Assembly (NCBI GenBank): GCA_011777135.1
Contig: JAABVY010000105.1
Location: 16,501-24,476, forward strand
Origin: Candidatus Zixiibacteriota bacterium
Lineage (GTDB): Bacteria; Zixibacteria; MSB-5A5; JAABVY01
DNA: 7,976 nt
Direction of reading: 5' to 3'
Part shown: one piece after another, positions 1 to 6,176 of the stretch
Layout of the letters: each line of letters begins with the position of its first letter
Numbering within the stretch: position 1 is the stretch's first letter
Position numbers and translations under genes: made by a program
The notes under the pieces: model-generated
What the model was told of the DNA's origin: nothing
Seen by the model: only the letters and a program-made list of their open reading frames with translations
The model's database searches: none

Positions 1-212
1 TCATTATTGAGAACGCCGATTTGCTGTTGACGGAGGGAATGCATGTGGAACTTGAAAAAATGCCTGATTTACTTATAGAGAAAAATGTGAAGAAGTTGAT
101 CCTGACACATCTTCTGGATGATACGGATAAAGATCGGGTAAAAATGATGTTCGAGAAGGCCGGCTATTCGAATTTAGATTTTGCGACAGAAGGCCTTCAA
201 AGAGTCATCTAA
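1..212 (+). CDS. C-terminal fragment of a probable metallo-beta-lactamase-fold protein (5' end outside window)
   Basis: The frame is open from base 3 to a TAA at 210-212 and gives 69 residues with no start that must be real, so the gene begins left of the window. The residues ADLLLTEGMH near the beginning, followed by VKKLILTHL, resemble the late strands of the metallo-beta-lactamase fold, where 'ADLLI.E' precedes a helix and a 'vkkLiLTHl' strand carrying a metal-ligand His in many hydrolases. The last residues (FATEGLQRVI) look like the closing strand that often ends 'A.DGm.i.v'. The main HxHxDH metal motif would lie upstream and cannot be checked, so catalytic status and substrate are unknown. 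The gene is convergent with the Qmo/Dsr operon, with 107 bp between the two ends, so it is probably a separate unit. The TTG at 21 is an internal Leu codon rather than a convincing start. Confidence 0.6.
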   Translation, partial: IIENADLLLTEGMHVELEKMPDLLIEKNVKKLILTHLLDDTDKDRVKMMFEKAGYSNLDFATEGLQRVI

Positions 213-319
213 AAGAATCAGTTTGAACGGCTTTCCCGGCACCACAAACTGCAGGACCCGGTAAAATCAATGAAGCTGCAGCATGCACATTTTATTCAGA
301 GGCCTGCTTTTTAAGGTGA

Positions 320-769
320 TCAGTCCCCGATTAATTTCCTGACCTTGGAAATGACCTGCTCAGGATCAATCGGCTTGTCTACGAACATATCAGGTTTTAC
401 CAGGCCCTCTTCACGCATCTGCTGAATGGTCTTGCGCAGAGCTTCGCGCAGGCTGTCGTATGGTCTCTCATGCGTGTCTTCACTCTTTTCATCCAATCCG
501 GCGAGGACTTCGGAGACCCCGGTCAACATTATTACCGGCAGATCCTTGTATTTTTCATCCCGGCGCAGCTGTTTGAATAGCACAAAACCGGTTTTCTTGG
601 GCATCATGACATCCAGTATTACCAGGTCTGGCTTTTCCTTTTCTATCTTCTCCAGGCCATCCCTTCCATCCTCGGCCGTGATAGGCTCGTAGCCATTTTC
701 CTGCAGAGCTACAGAAAGGAATCTGCGGGTGTTTTCATCGTCATCAACTACTAATACTCGCTTTGCCAT
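320..769 (-). CDS. Single-domain (CheY-like) response regulator with an extended receiver
   Basis: The product has 149 residues and is a lone receiver domain with no output domain. The acidic pocket is D9-D10-D11, the phospho-acceptor is D53 (in LVILDVMMP), the switch Thr is T83 (in VIMLTG), and the conserved Lys is K132 (in DKPID). Spacing from T83 to K132 is 49 residues, against about 22 in CheY. A charged, helix-prone segment at about 87-128 therefore makes the domain longer than the usual 120-130 residues. The start was set at the ATG at 769 rather than the longer frame beginning at 799. A strong AAGGAGG lies six bases upstream, and MAKRVLVVDDD is the expected start of a receiver. The gene overlaps the end of the kinase gene by 26 bp, which suggests translational coupling and a cognate pair. 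With no DNA-binding domain it should act by protein contact or as a phosphate shuttle; its target is unknown. Confidence 0.9.
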   Translation of the reverse strand: MAKRVLVVDDDENTRRFLSVALQENGYEPITAEDGRDGLEKIEKEKPDLVILDVMMPKKTGFVLFKQLRRDEKYKDLPVIMLTGVSEVLAGLDEKSEDTHERPYDSLREALRKTIQQMREEGLVKPDMFVDKPIDPEQVISKVRKLIGD

Positions 770-2243
770 CAATTTCCTCCTTAATCTGGTTGGTACCATC
801 TATGGGAAGGTGAATGCGGAATATGGTGCCGCGATCGGGCTCCGAATCCAGATCGATCTTCCCGTTGTGAACCTCAATCATTCTCATTGTTATGGCCAGA
901 CCGAGGCCGGTACCGGCCTTGCTCTTGGTGCTGAAGAAAGGCGTAAAAATATTTTCTTTTACTTCCCTGGTCATGCCGCAGCCGTTATCCTTGACCTCGA
1001 TAACCGCCTCACGTCCCTTATTGGTCAGATAGGCACTTATGACGACTTCGGGTTTCTCTCCTCCGCTGAATTCTTTCCACAAGCAGGCATCGATAGCATT
1101 GGAGACAATATCCATGACCGAGGAGTGAATCATCCTCGGGTCGCAGACAACGTGGGGAAGCTGGTTGGAAACATCCAAACGAATCTGCACGCCTTGATCT
1201 CTTGCGGTAGGCTTTATCACTCGCTGGATTTCGCATAGAAGCTGGATCAGGTCAGCCTCACTGAACTTCGGCTTCCACTCTTTTACGTATTTCAGCATAT
1301 CCATGGACATGTTGGTCAGGCTTGTAATCCCCTGCTGGACAATATCCCATCCCTCAGTGAGCATCTTCTTATCATCTTTAGCCAGACCAACTTTAACCAT
1401 GTAGGCTCCTCCCTTGCAGGCATTCAGCATATTCTTCATGGAGTGCTGGATTCCAGTGAAAACCTGGCCGATGGCTGCAAAGCGCTGGGATTTTATAAGC
1501 TGGTCCTGAAGACGCTTCAGCTCGGTGATGTCCTTACTAATTCCGATAGTACCGATTACTTCGCCGGAAGGATTATGAAGGCGTGATAGAGTTAGAAGGA
1601 CGTCTTTGACCCGCCCGTCTTTGGTCACAAACTGAGTCTCGTAATTTACCACGCTGTCTGTAAACCTGAGTTTATCGATTGCCGCACGGCGATCGTTTGG
1701 ATCGGCAAAGAGCATCTCGACAGGTTTTCCAATAACATCCATACGTTTGTAACCCAGCACATTTTCGGCGCCGACGTTTATTGTCTGAATTTTATCTGAA
1801 GCATTCACGGTAATAATAATATCGGCAGAACTTTCTACAATACCCTCCAGGTAATCCCGATTTTTTTTGAGCTCATTCAGGGAAGAAGCCAGCATGTCGG
1901 CCATATCATTAAAAGAGGATGAGAGAGCATCGAATTCATCTTTTTCATCTTCCTCCAGTCGAAAGTCAAATTCTTTATTTGCCAGCCTGTTCATACCGTC
2001 CTCCAGCTTGTCCACGGAGGGTTTGATGAACAGCTTCGTGAACAGCCAGGCAAGGATAAAGCTCACAGCGATTGCAATCAGTATGCTTAAAATGAGACGG
2101 ACGTTTATGGTGGCACCGGAGCCTTCTGTTCCAAGAGCAGGTATATCAAGCGCTGCAAGATACTCCAGTATCACCAAAAAAAGGAGGATGACGATAATGA
2201 AAGCTGCGCTTAATTTCCAGAATATCTTGAGTCGATTCAACAT
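744..2243 (-). CDS. Membrane sensor histidine kinase (2 TM - HAMP - PAS - DHp - HATPase_c)
   Basis: The product has 499 residues. Two hydrophobic helices lie at about 12-32 and 48-68, with only about 15-18 residues between them, so there is hardly any periplasmic sensor. A HAMP-like linker follows at about 69-122, then a PAS domain at about 128-242 ending in the usual GISKDITELK. The phosphorylation helix (DHp) at about 245-325 contains H267 in IQHSMKN. The ATPase domain has an N box with N382, a G1 box DNGCGM at 419-424, an F box FTPFF at 433-437 and a G2 box GTGLGL at 444-449, so the ATP-binding parts look intact. The residue after His267 is Ser rather than the usual Glu/Asp, while Asn271 at +4 is kept. 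The ATG at 2243 is the only option, because TAA lies two codons upstream; only a weak GCGGG precedes it, suggesting modest expression. The gene lies 54 bp after dsrP and overlaps the regulator gene. A redox or quinone signal through the membrane or PAS is inferred from context only. Confidence 0.92.
   Translation of the reverse strand: MLNRLKIFWKLSAAFIIVILLFLVILEYLAALDIPALGTEGSGATINVRLILSILIAIAVSFILAWLFTKLFIKPSVDKLEDGMNRLANKEFDFRLEEDEKDEFDALSSSFNDMADMLASSLNELKKNRDYLEGIVESSADIIITVNASDKIQTINVGAENVLGYKRMDVIGKPVEMLFADPNDRRAAIDKLRFTDSVVNYETQFVTKDGRVKDVLLTLSRLHNPSGEVIGTIGISKDITELKRLQDQLIKSQRFAAIGQVFTGIQHSMKNMLNACKGGAYMVKVGLAKDDKKMLTEGWDIVQQGITSLTNMSMDMLKYVKEWKPKFSEADLIQLLCEIQRVIKPTARDQGVQIRLDVSNQLPHVVCDPRMIHSSVMDIVSNAIDACLWKEFSGGEKPEVVISAYLTNKGREAVIEVKDNGCGMTREVKENIFTPFFSTKSKAGTGLGLAITMRMIEVHNGKIDLDSEPDRGTIFRIHLPIDGTNQIKEEIDGKASISS
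776..782 (-). promoter_or_regulatory. Shine-Dalgarno site that fixes the response-regulator start
   Basis: Read on the minus strand this is AAGGAGG, followed by six bases (AAATTG) and the ATG at 769. It lies inside the last codons of the kinase gene, where the same bases encode IKEEI. Ribosomes finishing the kinase would cover or expose it, which fits coupled translation. It is the reason for rejecting the start ten codons upstream. Confidence 0.85.
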
Positions 2244-2297
2244 GATTTACCCGCAGTACTTTATATGAGCAGGCCGAAGACAGGAGTACCGATCTCA

Positions 2298-3536
2298 TCA
2301 GCCACCCATCGCAATGCCGCGCTCATCCTTTCGAATTTTCGGCACTGCAGGTACGGCCCGTTCATAGATTCTGGCTTCATCCGGAAGGAGTTTGAGGTAT
2401 TTCAATCCCCAGCCGAACATGAATCCGATTACGCCCAGCACACCCAGGGCCTGCAATATTTCAAGAAAACTGATCGAATAGGATGCAACGCCTTCTTCTA
2501 TAGCCGACTGCGTAATTTCCATACCGGGAAACAGCTCTGGAGCATGAGTAAGTCCCGGGAGTACTATTACATATCTTTCGCACAACACTCCAAACACGAC
2601 CAGTGCGGAGGCTACAACGATCCAGCGGATCTGTTTGCCTGTTCTTCTTCTGAATAGCAGGAACATGGGTATCACACACCCAATAAGTATCAGGCCGATC
2701 CAAAAGAGAATGCTATGAATTCCTCCAAAGAGATAGTAAGTAGCCGCTGAACGCAGTTCCACCACATAGGCACGATACAGGTTCTCAACCATCAAGAAAT
2801 ATGTGACCACGAGAAGACAGACCGCCAGGAAACGGCCCAGCCAGATTATTAAGCCGTCATCAACATGTCTGTTCGTCAGTTTAAAGAGTCCCACGATCAT
2901 CAATATCATCAGGGCAGTCCCGGAGGCCATGGCAGCGGCTACAAAACTGGCCGGAAGCAGAGGTGATTCATACAGGACTCGCGCACCGAATCCGAAAATT
3001 GCCCCTGTACCGCTGTGAACACAGAAAGCCCAGCCAAATGCCAGCGTCGCCACCACGGTAGTCAGCTTTCTTCGCTCTGTAAAAAGAGCCCAGAGATAGA
3101 CGATGCATATCAATATATGTCCTATATACAGAAGAGGATTGATCGAGAACATGGAACGCAGGTTGAAATACACGAAGGGCTCCACAAAAACCCGGTCCAT
3201 CCTGCCCTGATCGGTAAGAATGGAAAGCAGGCCGGCAATCAGAAACAACATCGCCAGGTAGACAGCAATACGCGCAAAGGGTTTATATTCGATCTTGCCG
3301 AAGACGCCATAAAGCCCGGAAATTACCAGAGAACCGGCTGACAATCCGATATAGTAAACGGCCATCACAATTTGCAGTCCCCAGGGAACACGATTGGTCA
3401 TGCCGGTTACCCACAGGCCCTTATTAATAATATAGAAGGTCGTTATAAGTCCAACCACCGCCATAACCGCAAATGTAAGCATCATGAGACGGTATGAAAG
3501 TGAATTACCCTCAATGCGTTCGAATTTTAAGTCCAT
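2298..3536 (-). CDS. dsrP: DsrP-like NrfD/PsrC-family integral membrane quinone-interacting subunit
   Basis: The product has 412 residues with about ten hydrophobic helices, at roughly 15-38, 54-79, 88-107, 133-153, 158-182, 196-219, 228-251, 268-295, 303-325 and 356-380. It ends in a charged tail of about 30 residues. This is the layout of the larger NrfD-family proteins, which exchange electrons between quinones and a periplasmic Fe-S partner and carry no cofactor of their own. Polar residues within helices, such as E251 and H174, are candidates for quinone or proton handling, but this was not modelled. The gene starts 23 bp after the dsrO-like gene, and GAGGGAG stands three bases before the ATG at 3536. 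The order J-O-P matches the last three genes of dsrMKJOP. The NrfD family is certain. The specific DsrP label rests on length, neighbours and order; HmcC or QrcD are more distant alternatives. Confidence 0.87.
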   Translation of the reverse strand: MDLKFERIEGNSLSYRLMMLTFAVMAVVGLITTFYIINKGLWVTGMTNRVPWGLQIVMAVYYIGLSAGSLVISGLYGVFGKIEYKPFARIAVYLAMLFLIAGLLSILTDQGRMDRVFVEPFVYFNLRSMFSINPLLYIGHILICIVYLWALFTERRKLTTVVATLAFGWAFCVHSGTGAIFGFGARVLYESPLLPASFVAAAMASGTALMILMIVGLFKLTNRHVDDGLIIWLGRFLAVCLLVVTYFLMVENLYRAYVVELRSAATYYLFGGIHSILFWIGLILIGCVIPMFLLFRRRTGKQIRWIVVASALVVFGVLCERYVIVLPGLTHAPELFPGMEITQSAIEEGVASYSISFLEILQALGVLGVIGFMFGWGLKYLKLLPDEARIYERAVPAVPKIRKDERGIAMGG

Positions 3537-3559
3537 AGACTCCCTCTATACAAATCTTG

Positions 3560-4300
3560 TTAAAGTCCTATGTAATGGACCTTTGGCTCAGTGCCTAGAT
3601 CCTCCTTTATGCGCTTGACTGCGCGCCGGGCAACAATCTCAGAGATCTCACTGTCGGGATCATTGAGATCGCCGACAACAATCGCTCCTGCTCCAACCTT
3701 CTGACAGGCTTCCACACAGGCCGGCATCCTGCCGACGTCAAGCCGATGCGCACAGAGAGTGCATGCCTCAGCCACTCCATGTGACCGCTTGGGATGATCC
3801 GTATTGGGCCACTCCTCACTATCCTTGAAATTGAACATGCGGGCGTTATATGGGCAGGCTATAACGCAATACCTGCATCCGATACATCTATGATGATCGA
3901 CAATCACAATGCCGTCATGGCGTTTGTATGTCGCCTGAACCGGGCAAACCTGGGCGCAGGGCGGCTTATCGCAGTGATTGCATAGAAGCAGAACTTCCTT
4001 CCGACCCACTTCAGGAGTCAATTTGTTCTCAATAGTGACTTTCCTGAGCCAGTGTATATCCCAGCGCTCATCATTCACGTAGGTGACATTATTTTCAGTT
4101 CGGCAGGCCTCGATACAGGCGGTGCAGCCGGGAATACATTTTGTCAGATCAATGACCATGCCGTATTTCTTTCCGGTCATTAGATTCTCGACAATTAACC
4201 CATCCAGATTTGAGGCGGTAAGGAAACGGCAGGCATAGGCGATTGCCGATCCGGCCAGGAATGTGCCCCCGGCGATTTTTATGAAATCTCTTCTCTCCAT
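3560..4300 (-). CDS. dsrO: DsrO-like periplasmic Fe-S protein with Tat signal
   Basis: The product has 246 residues. The N terminus MERRDFIKIAGG, followed by a hydrophobic stretch to about residue 23, is a twin-arginine (Tat) export signal, so the protein should fold with its clusters in the cytoplasm and act in the periplasm. Cysteines fit four [4Fe-4S] sites: C55/C59/C62/C66, C107/C110/C115/C119, C139/C142/C145/C149 and C180/C183/C195/C199. This is the DmsB/NrfC-like ferredoxin pattern of DsrO. The first motif reads CIPGCTAC, with three residues between the first two Cys instead of two. It would wire the cytochrome (DsrJ) to the quinone protein (DsrP). The start at 4300 lies five bases after the dsrJ stop. 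GGGGGA in the last dsrJ codons is a likely ribosome site; a nearer AAAGGAG abuts the ATG. C24 at the end of the signal does not match a good lipobox. Confidence 0.88.
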   Translation of the reverse strand: MERRDFIKIAGGTFLAGSAIAYACRFLTASNLDGLIVENLMTGKKYGMVIDLTKCIPGCTACIEACRTENNVTYVNDERWDIHWLRKVTIENKLTPEVGRKEVLLLCNHCDKPPCAQVCPVQATYKRHDGIVIVDHHRCIGCRYCVIACPYNARMFNFKDSEEWPNTDHPKRSHGVAEACTLCAHRLDVGRMPACVEACQKVGAGAIVVGDLNDPDSEISEIVARRAVKRIKEDLGTEPKVHYIGL

Positions 4301-4305
4301 CTCCT

Positions 4306-4764
4306 TTATTCCCCCTGTTTTGCTGCTGCCCGGCCACTGTTTGGCTCAGAGTTAACCACAAATTCTCCGCCTTCAGCCGCCTCGGATGGTTCCGGATAGT
4401 AGTGGCAGCCAAAGCAATCCGGGTAAAGATTCACTGAATGATGGCAACGATTACAGAATCCCTCCCGGCTGACATGACATTCTCTACATTTACCAAGACT
4501 TATTTCGCCGCGATGGCCATACCGAACGACTTCTTCCCGTACGGCTCTCAGAAGCTCCCAGTGATGCAGGCGCATGAACTCAGTGTCCCTGACACATTCT
4601 TTGTACTTTTCGTCGGGCATTTCCAGAAATGGCCCTGGTCCTCCCGAAGCGCCCGCAAGCAGGGATGAAACAAGACTGTAGCCGATCGGAATCAGGATTA
4701 TTACCAGCGCAGCTATGACTGCAATGAGATAGGGCCTGTCTTTTATTTGCTTGAAATCGACCAT
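4306..4764 (-). CDS. dsrJ: DsrJ-like triheme c-type cytochrome
   Basis: The product has 152 residues. An N-terminal hydrophobic segment at about 12-37 acts as a signal or membrane anchor, and the rest should be periplasmic. Three CxxCH heme c sites are visible: C93-H97 (CRECH), C104-H108 (CNRCH) and C117-H121 (CFGCH), packed within 29 residues as in DsrJ. Before them lies ECVRDTEFMRLHHWELL (56-72), which matches the DsrJ signature around the Cys that in the Allochromatium vinosum protein is proposed as an unusual axial ligand to one heme; here that residue is C57. Downstream, REEVVRYG also fits the family. The tail after residue 125 is low-complexity. The start was chosen at ATG 4764, because the longer frame from 4815 adds a non-hydrophobic extension, overlaps qmoC and lacks a better ribosome site. 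The gene lies 16 bp after qmoC and 5 bp before dsrO. The usual upstream partners dsrM and dsrK are replaced by qmo genes. Confidence 0.87.
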   Translation of the reverse strand: MVDFKQIKDRPYLIAVIAALVIILIPIGYSLVSSLLAGASGGPGPFLEMPDEKYKECVRDTEFMRLHHWELLRAVREEVVRYGHRGEISLGKCRECHVSREGFCNRCHHSVNLYPDCFGCHYYPEPSEAAEGGEFVVNSEPNSGRAAAKQGE

Positions 4765-4773
4765 AATTACACT

Positions 4774-4782
4774 ATCACCTTT
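4774..4782 (-). promoter_or_regulatory. Ribosome binding site for the dsrJ-like gene
   Basis: Read on the minus strand this is AAAGGTGAT, nine bases before the ATG at 4764. It overlaps the TAA stop of qmoC (4781-4783), so a ribosome ending qmoC would sit on it. It supports the 152-residue product over the 169-residue alternative. Confidence 0.55.
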
Positions 4783-6136
4783 AAGGCTGCATGGCACCCT
4801 CGCTTTGAGGTTCATCTATGCTTTCAGAAATTATTTGCTTGCCGGCGGCGTTGGAATCGCTTCGCATTTTTTCTCCGGCGGTCTCAGTTTCGCGCTTTCT
4901 TCCAGTATGTTCTGCGTAAACCAGGGCAGTCGTGCGATAAATTATATGAGCAAACTTTGAATATGGGAGATACAGAAGAAATGAAGACACAAAGACCAGA
5001 TGTACGAAATAGATCACATGCCGATGAGGCTCCAATCTTATATAGTGCAGGACCTCTGTGATAAAGCCTGTCAAAACAACTGCCATTATGACCCAGATGA
5101 AGGTCCAGTCGAAATAGCCGCTGGCTCCTGCATGGTCTTTATCGATCAGGCGGTTCCGGATCATTAACACCAGTCCTGCCAGCAATGCCAGACCGCCGAG
5201 ATTGGCCAGCAGCTTCCAGGGGCTCCAGAAATTAAACGGATACACAAATTTCCCCTGGATTATGGGATTGATACCGGAAGTAATTATCCATAACGTGACT
5301 ACAGATAATCCTATAAAACCGAAAAATACGAGCAGATGGGAAGTGAGCCGTGAGCGTGACTGCTCACACTTAGAAAATTTATCATGTGTAATCACTTCCT
5401 TAATAGCGGTCCCGATGCTTGGAAATATCCCTTTTGCCGGAGGTTGACCGTCGATATTTACAGCCGAGGTCTTCATCGCTTTCCAGAATCGAGCAACTCC
5501 GCCGATTAAAGCGAGCACTACGAGGAAGCTGAAAAAGAGGAAAAAGCCATTTAAAAGCCAGTGCGGAAATACGCTTGAATAAGAATACACAATCTCATTA
5601 CTATTATATGCCGAAAAGCCCAGAGCATTTCCAAGCGGCTCCTTAAAGGTCAGGGCCAGCCCGAGAAGTGCTGCAGGGATGCCAAGGAGCAGAGGCAAAA
5701 ACTTGGGTTGATGAACCCATCTTCCAAGAAAACGAGGCACCGCATATTTTATTATGCTTTCCTTGCGCACAGCAGCCAGTATATCCCCGGGACGAGCTCC
5801 GCGCGGACATCTGACAGAGCAGTCATTGCACTGGTAGCAGAGCCAAACATCGGGATCCTTCAATAACTGGTCTTTCATGCCCCATGTCGCCCAGGCCATT
5901 TCTTTACTGGGGAATGGTTTGTAATCAGGAGAGAGGGCACATGTGGCAGAGCAGGTGCCGCACTGGAAACATTTTTTATAGAAGTCCTCACCGTATTTGC
6001 TGAGCAAGAAAATAAAATCCAGATCCGGATCGATCCAGATCGCCTTGCTGTTTCCAGAAGACTTCTTCATATTTTTTGGACTTTCCTGAACAGCATTTTC
6101 AGGTTTTGCCTTTGCCGCACTTGCATCGCTTTCCAC
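4781..6136 (-). CDS. qmoC: QmoC-like subunit: HdrC-type Fe-S domain fused to NarI-type cytochrome b
   Basis: The product has 451 residues. Two [4Fe-4S] motifs of the CxxCxxCxxxC type lie at C56/C59/C62/C66 and C100/C103/C106/C110, separated by the QmoC/HdrC-like stretch PFPSKEMAWATWGMKD and followed by CPRGARPGD. About six membrane helices follow, at roughly 146-164, 191-214, 264-287, 308-326, 343-366 and 373-393. Candidate heme b ligands include H192, H267, H364, H379 and H397. In known Qmo complexes this subunit takes electrons from menaquinol and passes them to the flavoprotein subunits that reduce APS reductase. The start is a GTG at 6136, with GGAG ten bases upstream and an in-frame TAA two codons before it. 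M23 (ATG at 6070) is a possible alternative start. Residues 1-35 and 414-451 are polar low-complexity tails that make it longer than the QmoC proteins I know. It begins 40 bp after qmoB and ends 16 bp before dsrJ. Confidence 0.92.
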   Translation of the reverse strand: MESDASAAKAKPENAVQESPKNMKKSSGNSKAIWIDPDLDFIFLLSKYGEDFYKKCFQCGTCSATCALSPDYKPFPSKEMAWATWGMKDQLLKDPDVWLCYQCNDCSVRCPRGARPGDILAAVRKESIIKYAVPRFLGRWVHQPKFLPLLLGIPAALLGLALTFKEPLGNALGFSAYNSNEIVYSYSSVFPHWLLNGFFLFFSFLVVLALIGGVARFWKAMKTSAVNIDGQPPAKGIFPSIGTAIKEVITHDKFSKCEQSRSRLTSHLLVFFGFIGLSVVTLWIITSGINPIIQGKFVYPFNFWSPWKLLANLGGLALLAGLVLMIRNRLIDKDHAGASGYFDWTFIWVIMAVVLTGFITEVLHYIRLEPHRHVIYFVHLVFVSSFLLYLPYSKFAHIIYRTTALVYAEHTGRKRETETAGEKMRSDSNAAGKQIISESIDEPQSEGAMQP

Positions 6137-6176
6137 TATTTATGGACTCCGCTTGAGAATTTAATCTACTTATTTA

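Noticed and set aside
281..312. Possible terminator hairpin: GCATGC and GCCTGC followed by five T on the plus strand
   Set aside because: The stem has one mismatch and a 15-base loop, so it is too weak to call. TTTCCCGG/CCGGTAAA at 232-265 pairs in seven of eight positions but has no T run after it.
770..799. Longer response-regulator start (159 residues)
   Set aside because: The added ten residues translate the kinase's end in another frame and would include the strong ribosome site that serves the inner ATG at 769.
2244..2297. Possible internal promoter before the kinase (TATAAA on the minus strand)
   Set aside because: No -35-like element is found at the right distance, and AT-rich hexamers are expected by chance in gaps.
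4765..4815. Longer dsrJ start (169 residues)
   Set aside because: It would overlap qmoC by 35 bp and put 17 extra residues ahead of a normal signal anchor; the ATG at 4764 has a better placed ribosome site.
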